This document shows positions 8,793 through 17,622 of a stretch of DNA of 64,000 nt, one piece after another. The notes under the pieces are model-generated. The model saw nothing but the letters and a program-made list of their open reading frames with translations. It ran no database searches and was not told where the DNA came from. The stretch is from DYRB01 sp963845265 (lineage in GTDB: Bacteria; Pseudomonadota; Gammaproteobacteria; Chromatiales; Chromatiaceae), in the NCBI GenBank assembly GCA_963845265.1, contig CAWJRN010000003.1, forward strand, positions 310,001 to 374,000. Reading direction: 5' to 3'. A program made the position numbers and the translations under genes. Position 1 is the stretch's first letter; every line of letters begins with the position of its first letter.

Positions 8793-9713
8793 TTAGGCCT
8801 CGTTCGCCCAGTCCCTGGGTTTGAGGTAGCGTTCGTAGAGCCGCGCCTCCGGGCTGCCGGGTTCGGGCTGCCAGTCATAGCGCCAGCTGACCTCCGGGGG
8901 CAGGGACATGAGGATGGACTCGGTGCGGCCCCCGGACTGGAGCCCGAACAGGGTCCCGCGGTCGTAGACCAGATTGAATTCCACGTAGCGCCCGCGGCGG
9001 ATGCGCTGGAATGCGCGTTCGCGTTCGTCGAACGCCGTCCCCTTGCGGCGAGCGACGATGGGTTGGTAGGCCGGGAGGTAGTGGTCGCCGACGCTGCGCA
9101 TGAGCGCGAAGCTGCGCTCGAAACCGCCCTCGTTCTCGTCGTCGAAGAAGAGCCCGCCGACCCCTCGGGGTTCGTCGCGATGGCGCAAATAGAAATAGTC
9201 GTCGCACCATTGCTTGAGCCGTGCATGGAGGCCCTCGCCGAAGGGGGCGCAGGCGTCCTGGGCGGTGCGGTGCCAGTGGATGGCGTCCTCGTCGAAGCCG
9301 TAGTAGGGGGTCAGGTCGAAGCCGCCGCCGAACCACCAGACCGGGTCTTCGCCGGGCTTCTCCGCGAGGAAGAAGCGCACATTGGCGTGGGATGTGGGCA
9401 CATAGGGGTTGCGCGGGTGCATGACCAGAGAGACCCCCATGGCCTGGAAGCCCCGGCCGGCCAGTTCCGGTCTGTGGGCGCTGGCCGAGGGTGGTAGCTT
9501 GTCGCCGAAGACGTGGGAGAAATTGATTCCGCCCTTCTCGAAGACTGCGCCGCCCTCCATCACCCGCGTCCGGCCGCCGCCTCCGCCGGGGCGCTCCCAG
9601 GCATCCTCCCGAAACGCAGCGCTGCCGTCCTCCGCAGTCAGGGCCGCGCAGATGCGCTCTTGGAGGTCCAAAAGATAGTCGTGGACGGCCTGGGTGTCGG
9701 GCTGCTGGGTCAT
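8793..9713 (-). CDS. hemF: Oxygen-dependent coproporphyrinogen III oxidase
   Basis: A 306-residue HemF that converts coproporphyrinogen III to protoporphyrinogen IX using O2, in heme and (bacterio)chlorophyll synthesis. Conserved pieces are GFQAMGVSLVMHPRNPY with the active-site histidine, WWFGGGFDLTPYYGFDEDA, KGTAFDERERAFQRIRRGR and FNLVYDRGTLFGLQSGG. The length is that of the family. It faces mlaC tail to tail with only 21 bases between stops. It shows that the organism can make heme aerobically. Confidence 0.95.
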   Translation of the reverse strand: MTQQPDTQAVHDYLLDLQERICAALTAEDGSAAFREDAWERPGGGGGRTRVMEGGAVFEKGGINFSHVFGDKLPPSASAHRPELAGRGFQAMGVSLVMHPRNPYVPTSHANVRFFLAEKPGEDPVWWFGGGFDLTPYYGFDEDAIHWHRTAQDACAPFGEGLHARLKQWCDDYFYLRHRDEPRGVGGLFFDDENEGGFERSFALMRSVGDHYLPAYQPIVARRKGTAFDERERAFQRIRRGRYVEFNLVYDRGTLFGLQSGGRTESILMSLPPEVSWRYDWQPEPGSPEARLYERYLKPRDWANEA

Positions 9714-9756
9714 GGGCGTGGCCGTGGCGGCTGGGCGATGGTTGGGAGTGAGGATC

Positions 9757-10071
9757 TTAACTGTGGAGGTGGACCGCGAGCCACAGGCATGGCGGCTCAG
9801 TTGATGTTCGCAGGACCCGGTGGGGGGTGTGGGCGGGGATGAAGAGGTGGTCGCCAGGGGCCAGGTCCACCGGCTCTCCGGCCAGTTCCAGGGTTGCCTG
9901 GCCCTGCAGCAGCAGGACCCATTCGTCCTGGTCCTGGTCGTAGAGGCTTGGATCGGGGGCGTCGCTGCTGACGATGCGCTCGATCACCAGGTTGCGCCGC
10001 CGCAGGAGTTCCTCGAAGACTTCGCCGAGGGCGGGGGCCGGGAGTCCCTGAAACAGGTTGGCCGGGGTCAT
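9757..10071 (-). CDS. Small cupin-domain protein
   Basis: A 104-residue protein forming a single cupin barrel: DEWVLLLQGQATLELAG is cupin motif 1 and PGDHLFIPAHTPHRV motif 2, with the metal-binding histidine in the latter. I chose the ATG at 10071; a TTG two codons upstream is possible. Single-domain cupins of this size have varied roles, and a specific substrate cannot be named. The start lies within about ten bases of the rpsT terminator hairpin, so the gene probably depends on read-through or on a promoter inside the rpsT trailer. Confidence 0.75.
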   Translation of the reverse strand: MTPANLFQGLPAPALGEVFEELLRRRNLVIERIVSSDAPDPSLYDQDQDEWVLLLQGQATLELAGEPVDLAPGDHLFIPAHTPHRVLRTSTEPPCLWLAVHLHS

Positions 10072-10074
10072 GGG

Positions 10075-10102
10075 CAAAGAAAAACCGGCGCTGGGCCGGT
10101 TT
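10075..10102 (-). terminator. Intrinsic terminator of rpsT
   Basis: Eight-base stem AAACCGGC / GCCGGTTT (10082-10089 and 10095-10102) with a GCTGG loop, followed on the minus strand by TTTTTCTTT. It sits downstream of rpsT and just upstream of the cupin start. Confidence 0.7.
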
Positions 10103-10165
10103 CTCTCGTCGGCTGGCGGGGCCGCCTCTGTTGGCCGGTAGGGCCAGTGAGGCAGCAGCGCCGCC

Positions 10166-10429
10166 TCAGGCCATGGCCTTGATGTGGGCGTTCAGCCGGC
10201 TCTTGTGGCGGGCGGCCTTATTCTTGTGGATGAGCCCGGATTGGGCTGCGCAGTCGATGACGGGCACTGCCTCCTTGTAGGCGGTGCTGGCAGCTTCCTT
10301 GTCGCCCGCGGCGATGAGCTTCAACACCTTCTTGACGTAGGTGCGGAAGGTGCTGCGCTGCGAGGTGTTGGCCTGACGACGCACCTCGGCCTGGCGGGCG
10401 CGCTTGCGGGCTTGGGCTGAATTGGCCAA
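10166..10429 (-). CDS. rpsT: 30S ribosomal protein S20
   Basis: An 87-residue basic protein of the 30S subunit with the typical N-terminus ANSAQARKRARQAEVRRQ and C-terminus IHKNKAARHKSRLNAHIKA. Translation starts at TTG (10429-10427) preceded by GGAG seven bases upstream. A UUG start is also used by E. coli rpsT, where it makes the gene sensitive to autoregulation by S20; the same could hold here (inference). It is divergent from murJ, the standard gammaproteobacterial arrangement. Confidence 0.95.
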   Translation of the reverse strand: MANSAQARKRARQAEVRRQANTSQRSTFRTYVKKVLKLIAAGDKEAASTAYKEAVPVIDCAAQSGLIHKNKAARHKSRLNAHIKAMA

Positions 10430-10481
10430 AGACGATCTCCTGAAAACCTGGAATTTGGGTCACGAGCGTGAAAGACCGCGC

Positions 10482-10510
10482 ATTTTGGTTATATAGCCGT
10501 GGCTTGTCAA
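10482..10510 (-). promoter_or_regulatory. Sigma-70-type promoter of rpsT
   Basis: On the minus strand a perfect -35 box TTGACA (10510-10505) is followed after 17 bases by CAAAAT (10487-10482), four of six matches to the -10 consensus. Transcription would begin near 10475, about 45 bases before the rpsT TTG start. Confidence 0.65.
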
Positions 10511-10578
10511 CCTTTTGGGCGGTCATGTGCGGAAGCGGGGTACCCAGAGAACGGCTCCGAGCCTGGGGTGTACCTGCC

Positions 10579-10584
10579 TATAAT
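10579..10584 (+). promoter_or_regulatory. Candidate -10 box for murJ
   Basis: TATAAT, a perfect -10 hexamer, lies 29 bases before the murJ start. No good -35 box is present at the expected distance, so the call is tentative. The same TATAATC context recurs before ribF. Confidence 0.4.
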
Positions 10585-10613
10585 CACCCCCCCTTTGTCT
10601 GGAGTCAGCCATT

Positions 10614-12143
10614 TTGGCCTCATTCGCTGCTTCCGCCGCCAAGGTCGGCGGCTATACCCTGATCTCGCGTGTCCTGGGCTTTGTGCGCGACCTGGTGGTG
10701 GCGCGGGTCTTTGGCGCGGACGCCGCGACCGATGCCTTTTTCGTCGCCTTCCGCATCCCGAACCTGATGCGTCGCCTGTTTGCCGAGGGGGCCTTCGCGA
10801 TGGCCTTCGTCCCGGTGCTCTCGGAGTACCGGGAGCGGCGCTCGGCAGCGGAGCTCAAGCGCTTCGTGGACGATGTGACCGGGACCCTGGGGCTGGTCCT
10901 GCTGGTGGTGACCGCTCTCGGCATACTGGCGGCCCCCTGGTTGGTGCTTGCCTTTGCTCCCGGGTTTACCGACGCCCCCGGGCAGCAGTTGCTCGCCGCG
11001 GACATGCTGCGCCTGACCTTCCCATACCTTCTGTTCATCTCACTGACCGCTTTGGCTGGGGGCATCCTCAATACCTTTGGGAACTTCGGAGTGCCGGCCT
11101 TCACTCCGGTCCTGCTGAATCTGTCGCTGATCGGCTGCGCCCTTTGGCTGGCACCGCAGCTGGACCGACCCATCGTTGCCCTGGCCTGGGGGGTGCTGCT
11201 CGCGGGGGTGGCGCAGCTCGCCTTTCAGTGGCCCTTCCTGGCACGGCTCGGTCTCCTGCCGCGTCCGCGGTTCAGCCCGAGGGACCCCGGGGTGAGGCGC
11301 ATCCTCAGGTTGATGGGACCGGCGCTGCTGGGGGTCTCGGTAGGTCAGATCAACATGCTGGTCAGCACTCTGCTGGCCTCCTTCCTAGCGGCGGGGTCCA
11401 TCTCATGGCTCTACTACTCCGACCGGTTGATGGAGTTTCCGCTGGGCATCGTCGGCGTGGCCCTTGGGACGGTCATCCTGCCGCGGCTGTCCCGGGAGCA
11501 CAGCACCGATGCCCCTCAGGCCTTCTCGGCGACCCTGGATTGGGCCCTGCGCTGGGTCTTGATCCTCGGGCTGCCGGCGGCCCTGGGGCTGCTGGTGCTG
11601 GCCGGACCCCTGTTCGCCACCCTGTTTCTCTCCGACGCCTTCACTCAGGCGGACGTACGTAGCGCGGCGGCGAGCCTCATGGCCTATGCCCCCGGGGTGC
11701 TGGGCTTCCTCGGGGTCAAGGTGTTGGCCCCAGGCTACTACGCCCGCCAGCACATGCGTGCGCCGGTGCGGGTGGCCGTGGTCGCGATGCTTGCCAATAT
11801 GGCCCTGAGCCTGGCCCTGATGTGGCCCCTGGGTCACGTCGGGCTGGCTCTGGCCACCAGCCTCGCAGCCTTGCTCAACGCCGGCTTGTTGCTGCGCGGC
11901 CTGCTCCTAGATGGCATCTATCGCCCGGAGCCCGGTTGGGCCTGGTTGCTGATCCAAGGCCTGGGGGCTGGGTTGGTCATGGCCTCGGTGCTGTACTTGG
12001 GCTGCCCTGCGACCGACCTGTGGACCACGCTGGGCACGGGCGAGCGTGTCATGCAGCTATTCGGGTGGGTTGGCGCCGGCGCCCTGACCTACGGCCTGAC
12101 CCTGCTGGCTTTGGGGCTGAGGCCCAGGCACTTGAGGCCGTGA
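10614..12143 (+). CDS. murJ: Lipid II flippase MurJ
   Basis: A 509-residue integral membrane protein with about 14 hydrophobic segments. It flips the peptidoglycan precursor lipid II to the outer face of the inner membrane. The N-terminus SAAKVGGYTLISRVLGFVRD and the downstream GADAATDAFFVAFRIPN are characteristic of MurJ/MviN. The start is a TTG, with GGAG ten bases upstream; no ATG fits the conserved N-terminus. It opens the murJ-ribF-ileS-lspA block, divergent from rpsT. Confidence 0.93.
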   Translation: MASFAASAAKVGGYTLISRVLGFVRDLVVARVFGADAATDAFFVAFRIPNLMRRLFAEGAFAMAFVPVLSEYRERRSAAELKRFVDDVTGTLGLVLLVVTALGILAAPWLVLAFAPGFTDAPGQQLLAADMLRLTFPYLLFISLTALAGGILNTFGNFGVPAFTPVLLNLSLIGCALWLAPQLDRPIVALAWGVLLAGVAQLAFQWPFLARLGLLPRPRFSPRDPGVRRILRLMGPALLGVSVGQINMLVSTLLASFLAAGSISWLYYSDRLMEFPLGIVGVALGTVILPRLSREHSTDAPQAFSATLDWALRWVLILGLPAALGLLVLAGPLFATLFLSDAFTQADVRSAAASLMAYAPGVLGFLGVKVLAPGYYARQHMRAPVRVAVVAMLANMALSLALMWPLGHVGLALATSLAALLNAGLLLRGLLLDGIYRPEPGWAWLLIQGLGAGLVMASVLYLGCPATDLWTTLGTGERVMQLFGWVGAGALTYGLTLLALGLRPRHLRP

Positions 12144-12506
12144 AGGCTGTGGCTGCAATTCCCTGGTCCTATGTGGGGAGCAATTCAGCCGCAAACGAAC
12201 GCAAATAGTCGTGAATGAATAAGGGCTCGGTCTCGGTGGCTGCCTCACCCTTTGGGTAGCCCCTGGGCCTTGCCTAACTCACTGAACCATTTGCGTAAAT
12301 TTGCGTGATTTGCGGCCGAATTGCTGTTTCCAGGCTGATTAAACCAGCCTTGGTAACGGAGTCCCAGGCGGCATCCAGAACCATGCGGACCCTGTGCCAT
12401 CCCACGCGGCGACCGGCTGAACCCAGGCATGTCCGCCACGATCTGCGCGGGCAGGGGCGGAAAGGCAGCTATAATCCCTGGCTTTTGCGCCAAACAGGTC
12501 GAGGGG
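12144..12506. other. Gap between murJ and ribF with a diverged inverted repeat
   Basis: No gene is seen. Positions 12180-12206 and 12299-12324 are inverted copies of the same unit (GCAATTC-GCCGCAAA-CGCAAAT), about 23 of 26 bases matching, bounding roughly 145 bp. Repeats built on GCCGCAAAT/CGCAAAT look like dispersed intergenic elements. A TATAAT at 12470-12475 may be the -10 box of a ribF promoter; no good -35 is seen. Confidence 0.5.
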
Positions 12507-13448
12507 ATGAGGGTTACACGCGGTCTGCACAATCTGACGCCCGCCTCGGGTGGCTGCGTGGCCACCATCGGCAACTTCGACGGGGTGCACCTGGGCCACC
12601 GTGCGGTCTTTCAGCGCCTGGCGGCAGAGGGGCGCGCTCTTGGCCTGCCGACGACGGTCATCACCTTCGAGCCCCAGCCCATGGAGTTCTTCGCCCCGCA
12701 GCAGGCCCCGGCACGCCTCACGCGGTTGCGGGAGAAGCTCGATGCAATGCAGCACGACGGCGTGGACCGGGTCGTCCTGCTGCCCTTCGGCGCCAGGCTG
12801 GCGGCCATGGGGGCGCACGACTTCGTGCAGGAGTTGTTGGTGGACGGACTTGGCACTCGCTTCCTGCTGGTGGGGGACGACTTCCGCTTCGGGCGCGGTC
12901 GAGAGGGGGACTTCGCCCTGCTGGAGGCCATGGGGCGCGAGCACGGTTATGCGGTTCAAGACCTCAATACCGTCACCCATGGCGGGGAGCGCGTGAGCAG
13001 CACCCGCATCCGTGAGGCCCTCGCCCGGGGCGACCTGGGTCTGGCCCGCCACCTGCTCGGGCGCCCCTACCGTATCTGCGGGCGCATCGGGCACGGTGAC
13101 AAACGTGGTCGGACCATCGGCTATCCCACTGCCAACATCAACCTGCATCGACGGGTGAGCCCATTGCGCGGGGTTTATGCGGTTACCCTGGGCGGGGTTG
13201 CGAATAGCCACTTGCCGGGTGTGGCCAATATCGGCACCCGACCCACGGTGAGTGGCGATCTCAGGCATCTGTTGGAGGTGCACCTGTTCGGGTTTTCCGG
13301 AGACCTTTACGGTCGTCATGCCCAAGTGGAGTTCTGTCTCAAGCTGCGCGACGAGCGGAAGTTCGATTCCTTCCCGGCGCTGAAGGCACAGATCGATCTG
13401 GATGCGGTGACGGCCCGGGAGTTTCTGGGCGTCGCGGGGGTGCCGTGA
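12507..13448 (+). CDS. ribF: Bifunctional riboflavin kinase/FAD synthetase
   Basis: A 313-residue enzyme that phosphorylates riboflavin to FMN and adenylylates FMN to FAD. The N-terminal nucleotidyltransferase domain shows ATIGNFDGVHLGHRAV and later SSTRIREALARGD. The C-terminal riboflavin kinase domain shows GRTIGYPTANI and the DLYGRHAQVEF region. I start it at the ATG at 12507 (MRVTRGLHN); the open frame upstream is unlike the family. In gammaproteobacteria ribF normally precedes ileS directly; here a toxin-antitoxin pair separates them. Confidence 0.93.
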   Translation: MRVTRGLHNLTPASGGCVATIGNFDGVHLGHRAVFQRLAAEGRALGLPTTVITFEPQPMEFFAPQQAPARLTRLREKLDAMQHDGVDRVVLLPFGARLAAMGAHDFVQELLVDGLGTRFLLVGDDFRFGRGREGDFALLEAMGREHGYAVQDLNTVTHGGERVSSTRIREALARGDLGLARHLLGRPYRICGRIGHGDKRGRTIGYPTANINLHRRVSPLRGVYAVTLGGVANSHLPGVANIGTRPTVSGDLRHLLEVHLFGFSGDLYGRHAQVEFCLKLRDERKFDSFPALKAQIDLDAVTAREFLGVAGVP

Positions 13449-13513
13449 TGGCGGCTGGCATTGCGCCAAGCTGTCGGGCTAGACTTAGCTAAATTTCCTG
13501 TGAGGTGCCTTCC

Positions 13514-13750
13514 ATGCAGACCGTCAACATGCACGAGGCAAAGTCCCAATTGTCCGCCCTGGTTCAGGCCGTTCTGGACGGCGAGGACGTGGTGATTGCC
13601 AGGGCAGGACGGCCTGTGGTCCGGTTGGTGCAGTTTCAAGAGGTACAGACCCCGCGGGAACCCGGGCGGCTCAAGGGCCAGATCTGGATGGCCGACGACT
13701 TCGACGCTGTTGACGACGAGATTGCCGACCTGTTCGAGCAAGGGAGATGA
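13514..13750 (+). CDS. Phd/YefM-family antitoxin
   Basis: A 78-residue protein starting at ATG 13514 with GAGG eight bases upstream. MQTVNMHEAKSQLSALVQAV and GEDVVIARAGRPVVRLV are the typical Phd/YefM DNA-binding fold, and the acidic tail (DDFDAVDDEIADLF) is the toxin-binding part. Its stop overlaps the toxin start (ATGA), so the pair is translationally coupled. It should bind and silence the toxin that follows and repress their promoter. Inserted between ribF and ileS. Confidence 0.85.
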   Translation: MQTVNMHEAKSQLSALVQAVLDGEDVVIARAGRPVVRLVQFQEVQTPREPGRLKGQIWMADDFDAVDDEIADLFEQGR

Positions 13751-14130
13751 AGGGCCTGCTGCTCGATACGCACATCCTGCTCTGGTGGCTGGGCGATGAC
13801 GCGCGTCTGCCGAAGCGCGTTCGGGACAGATTGTGCGCCCATGATCCCGCTTGCTTTGTCAGTGCGGCAACCCTGTGGGAGATTGGGATCAAGCGGGCCT
13901 TGGGGAAACTCGATGTGCCCGAGACGCTTGCCCCGGCGATTGCAGAGGAGGGCTTTCACGGTCTGCCCATCAGCCTCGCCCACGCCGAGCGTGCGGCCTG
14001 CCTGCCGCCGCATCACCGCGACCCCTTCGACCGGATGCTGATTGCCCAAGCGCAGTTGGAGGGTTTGACCATCATGACGGTCGATCGGCGGATCAGGTGC
14101 TACGACGTCGCCCTGTTTCCTCTCGATTAG
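13747..14130 (+). CDS. VapC-like PIN-domain toxin
   Basis: A 127-residue PIN-domain ribonuclease. Acidic active-site residues are visible in LLLDTHILLWWLG, SAATLWEIGIKRALGK, DPFDRMLIAQAQ and TIMTVDRR. The family cleaves tRNA or other RNA and is held inactive by its antitoxin, here the Phd-like protein whose stop codon overlaps this start. All key residues are present, so the module looks functional. Only 68 bases separate it from ileS, so it lies inside an essential-gene transcript. Confidence 0.88.
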   Translation: MKGLLLDTHILLWWLGDDARLPKRVRDRLCAHDPACFVSAATLWEIGIKRALGKLDVPETLAPAIAEEGFHGLPISLAHAERAACLPPHHRDPFDRMLIAQAQLEGLTIMTVDRRIRCYDVALFPLD

Positions 14131-14198
14131 CCAATTCGTACCGAACCCTGGGCAAAGCCAAGGGGGCAGGTATCCCACGCCGTCCGAGTACTAATGCT

Positions 14199-17057
14199 GT
14201 GGCCGATTACAAGAACACCCTAAACCTCCCCAACACCGGTTTTCCCATGAAGGCCAATCTTGCCAATCGCGAGCCTGCGATGCTCAAGCGCTGGAACGAG
14301 ATGGACCTCTACGGGCGCATCCGCACGGCCATGGCCGGGCGGCGCAAGTTCGTCCTCCACGACGGGCCGCCCTACGCCAATGGGGAGATCCACATCGGCC
14401 ACGCGGTGAACAAGGTCTTGAAGGACATCATCGTCAAGGCGCGCACCCTCGACGGCCTGGACGCGCCCTATGTCCCCGGCTGGGACTGCCACGGCCTGCC
14501 CATCGAGCTGCAAGTCGAGAAGAAGATCGGCAAGCCCGGCCACAAGGTCACCGCTGCCCAGTTCCGTAAGGCCTGCCGTGAGTACGCCGCCAAGCAGGTC
14601 GATGGGCAGCGGGCGGACTTCCAACGCCTGGGTGTGCTCGGCGACTGGGCCAATCCCTATCTGACCATGGACTTCCGCTTCGAGGCCGACATCATCCGCG
14701 CCCTGGGGCGGATCATCGCCAATGGCCACGTCCAGCAGGGGAGCAAGCCGGTGCACTGGTGCATCGACTGCGGTTCGGCCCTGGCCGAGGCGGAGGTCGA
14801 ATATGCCGACAAGCAGTCCATTGCCATCGACGTGCGCTTCCCAGTGCTCGACGAAGAGGCCCTGATGGCCCGCTGTCACGCCGTCCCCAATGGTCACGGG
14901 GACGGGCGCCTGTCGCTGACCATCTGGACCACCACCCCCTGGACGCTGCCCGCCAATCGGGCCGTGGCCCTGAACCCGGATCTGGACTATGTGGTGGTGC
15001 AGACCGAGGGCGGCCCGGGTTCCAGTGGGGGCCGGGAACGCCTGGTGGTGGCCGAGGGCCTGTTGCGCGACACCATGGACCGCTTCGGGGTCGAGCAGTA
15101 CCGGGTCCTGGCCTATGCCCGCGGCTCCGCTTTCGAGGGACTCAAGCTCAAGCACCCCTTCTTCGATCGGGAGGTGCCCGTCATTCTGGGCGAGCACGTC
15201 ACCCTCGACGCCGGCACCGGCGCCGTCCACACAGCCCCCGGCCACGGCCTGGAGGACTTTATCGTCGGGCAGCGTTACGGCCTGGAGGTGGACAATCCGG
15301 TGGGCGGCGACGGGCGCTTCCTGCCCGGCACCCCCCTGTTCGCCGGTCAGCACGTCTTCGAGGCCAATGAGCGCGTTGTCGATACCCTCAAGGCCCACGG
15401 CGCCCTGCTGCGCGAGGCCCGCTTCACTCACAGCTACCCCCACTGCTGGCGCCACAAGACCCCTATCATCTTCCGCGCCACCCCCCAGTGGTTCATCGGC
15501 ATGGACCGCCCGGGACCCAAGGACGAGACCCTGCGCGCCGCCGCCCTGCGCGAGATCGGCCAGGTCAGCTGGCTACCCGAATGGGGCCAGAGTCGCATTG
15601 AGGGCATGGTCCGTAACCGTCCGGACTGGTGTATCTCTCGCCAGCGGACCTGGGGCGTGCCCATCCCGTTGCTCGTCCACAAGCAGACGGGTGCTCTGCA
15701 CCCAGAGACCCGCGCCCTCATCGAGGAGGTCGCCAACCGAGTCGAGACCCGCGGGGTGGATGCCTGGTTCGAGCTGTTCCCCCAGGACCTGATCGGCGAC
15801 GAGGAGGGGGCCGAGTACGTCAAGGTTAGCGACACCCTGGACGTCTGGTTCGACTCCGGCGTGACCCACGCCTGCGTCCTGGAGCGCCGCCCCGAGCTGG
15901 CCGCCCCGGCGGATCTGTATCTGGAGGGCTCCGACCAGCACCGCGGCTGGTTCCAGTCCTCCCTGCTGACCTCAGTGGCCATGACCGGTCGTGCCCCCTA
16001 TGGGGAGGTCCTGACCCACGGCTTCACCGTGGACGCCAAGGGCGAGAAGATGTCCAAGTCCGTGGGCAACGTGGTGCGGCCCCAGGACGTGCAGAAGACC
16101 CTGGGGGCGGACATCATCCGACTCTGGGTCGCCGCCACCGACTATCGCGGCGAGATGCGCGTCTCCGACGAGATCCTCAAGCGTACCGCCGATGCCTACC
16201 GGCGCATCCGCAACACCGCCCGCTTCCTGCTCGCCAACCTCAATGGCTTCGACCCGACGGTGAATCTGGTCGCCCCGGCGGAGATGCTGGAGCTGGACCG
16301 CTGGGCCGTGGACCGGACGCTGCAACTGCAAGAGGAGGTGGTCGCGGCCTACCGCGACTACCAGTTCCACCTGATCTACCAGAAGGTCCACAACTTCTGT
16401 GCCGTGGACCTGGGTGGCTTCTACCTGGACGTCATCAAGGACCGCCAGTACACCACCCAGGCTGACGGCCTGCCGCGGCGCTCCTGTCAGACGGCCATGT
16501 ACCACATCGTCGAGGCCATGACTCGCTGGCTGGCGCCCATCCTGAGCTTCACCGCCGACGAGATCTGGCTCTTCATTCCGGGGGAGCGGGCCGATTCGGT
16601 GTTCCTGGCGGATTGGTACGAGGGGCTCTTTGCCCTGGACGCGCGGGATCGATTCGATCGAGCGTTCTGGGACAGGGTCCTGGCCGCACGGGTGGCCGTC
16701 TCTCGGCACTTGGAGGCTGCGCGCAAGGCAGGGGCCATCGGCTCCTCCCTGGATGCGGAGCTCGACCTCTGGTGCGCACCGGCGCTGCTGGAGGCCCTTG
16801 GGCGCTTGGGCGATGAACTGCGCTTCGTCATGATCTGCTCCAATGTGCGACTGCACTCCCTGGACCAGCGTCCGACCCAGGCCGAGGACACCGACCTGGA
16901 TGGGCTCGCGGTGCAGGTCACGACCTGCGCCCACCCCAAGTGCGGGCGCTGCTGGCACCACCGCGAGGACGTGGGTGCCGACGCCGCCCACCCGGAGCTC
17001 TGCGGGCGTTGCGTGGAGAACGTGGCCGGCGACGGCGAGACCCGCCGCTATGCCTGA
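14199..17057 (+). CDS. ileS: Isoleucyl-tRNA synthetase
   Basis: A 952-residue class I synthetase that charges tRNA-Ile. I start it at the GTG at 14199 because the resulting DYKNTLNLPNTGFPMKANL aligns with the E. coli N-terminus. HIGH appears in GEIHIGHAVNKVLKDI, KMSKS in GEKMSKSVGNVV, and the editing-domain threonine-rich segment in TIWTTTPWTLPANRAVAL. A C-terminal zinc site (CAHPKCGRCW and CGRCVENV) completes the protein. The ribosome-binding site is poor. The stop overlaps or nearly abuts lspA. Confidence 0.95.
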   Translation: MADYKNTLNLPNTGFPMKANLANREPAMLKRWNEMDLYGRIRTAMAGRRKFVLHDGPPYANGEIHIGHAVNKVLKDIIVKARTLDGLDAPYVPGWDCHGLPIELQVEKKIGKPGHKVTAAQFRKACREYAAKQVDGQRADFQRLGVLGDWANPYLTMDFRFEADIIRALGRIIANGHVQQGSKPVHWCIDCGSALAEAEVEYADKQSIAIDVRFPVLDEEALMARCHAVPNGHGDGRLSLTIWTTTPWTLPANRAVALNPDLDYVVVQTEGGPGSSGGRERLVVAEGLLRDTMDRFGVEQYRVLAYARGSAFEGLKLKHPFFDREVPVILGEHVTLDAGTGAVHTAPGHGLEDFIVGQRYGLEVDNPVGGDGRFLPGTPLFAGQHVFEANERVVDTLKAHGALLREARFTHSYPHCWRHKTPIIFRATPQWFIGMDRPGPKDETLRAAALREIGQVSWLPEWGQSRIEGMVRNRPDWCISRQRTWGVPIPLLVHKQTGALHPETRALIEEVANRVETRGVDAWFELFPQDLIGDEEGAEYVKVSDTLDVWFDSGVTHACVLERRPELAAPADLYLEGSDQHRGWFQSSLLTSVAMTGRAPYGEVLTHGFTVDAKGEKMSKSVGNVVRPQDVQKTLGADIIRLWVAATDYRGEMRVSDEILKRTADAYRRIRNTARFLLANLNGFDPTVNLVAPAEMLELDRWAVDRTLQLQEEVVAAYRDYQFHLIYQKVHNFCAVDLGGFYLDVIKDRQYTTQADGLPRRSCQTAMYHIVEAMTRWLAPILSFTADEIWLFIPGERADSVFLADWYEGLFALDARDRFDRAFWDRVLAARVAVSRHLEAARKAGAIGSSLDAELDLWCAPALLEALGRLGDELRFVMICSNVRLHSLDQRPTQAEDTDLDGLAVQVTTCAHPKCGRCWHHREDVGADAAHPELCGRCVENVAGDGETRRYA

Positions 17058-17064
17058 GGGCCGC

Positions 17065-17532
17065 ATGACTCGCTGGCTCTGGCTCTCGGCCCTGGTGGTG
17101 GTCATGGATCAGGCGACCAAGTGGCTTGCCGAGGGGGCCCTGGTCCCCTATACCCCAGCCCCATTGATCCCGTCCCTGAATCTGACCCTGATGTACAACG
17201 AGGGGGCCGCCTTCAGCTTCCTCGCCGACGCCGGGGGCTGGCAGCGCTGGTTTTTCGCCGCTTTGGCAGCCGTCGTCACCGTCGTCCTCACCCTGTGGCT
17301 GCGTCGGCTCAAGGTGGGGGAGGGTATGACTGCCGTCGGCCTGGTCCTCATCATCGGCGGCGCCATCGGCAACGTCATCGACCGGGTGCTTACGGGGCGG
17401 GTGGTGGACTTTATCGATGTCTACTATGGTGGCTGGCACTGGCCGGCCTTCAACCTGGCCGATAGTGCCATTACGCTGGGGGTGATCCTGCTGTTGATCG
17501 CCACTCTGCGGGAAGGGGCGGAGGCGCGGTAG
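17065..17532 (+). CDS. lspA: Lipoprotein signal peptidase
   Basis: A 155-residue inner-membrane aspartyl protease with four membrane segments. It removes the signal peptide of prolipoproteins. The two catalytic aspartates are in IGNVIDRVLTGRVVDFI and FNLADSAITLGV. I use the ATG at 17065, which has GAGGG just upstream; the ATG at 17050, overlapping the ileS stop, would add five residues. A seven-base hairpin GGTCCGC/GCGGACC (17533-17549) follows directly after the stop. The usual next genes fkpB and ispH are missing. Confidence 0.95.
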   Translation: MTRWLWLSALVVVMDQATKWLAEGALVPYTPAPLIPSLNLTLMYNEGAAFSFLADAGGWQRWFFAALAAVVTVVLTLWLRRLKVGEGMTAVGLVLIIGGAIGNVIDRVLTGRVVDFIDVYYGGWHWPAFNLADSAITLGVILLLIATLREGAEAR

Positions 17533-17622
17533 GGTCCGCTGCGCGGACCGGGCATCTGAACGCGGAACTGCTCGAAGCCGTTGCCGATATGCAGGCGGGG
17601 CATGTAGGGCGCGTCAGCGTGG

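Noticed and set aside
10499..11662. 387-codon plus-strand frame overlapping murJ
   Set aside because: Shadow of murJ, no membrane pattern of its own and no family resemblance.
12339..13469. 376-codon minus-strand frame opposite ribF
   Set aside because: Antisense to a well-conserved RibF; no ribosome-binding site or domain.
14220..15455. 411-codon minus-strand frame opposite ileS
   Set aside because: Antisense shadow of IleS with Val/Gly/Leu-rich low-information sequence.
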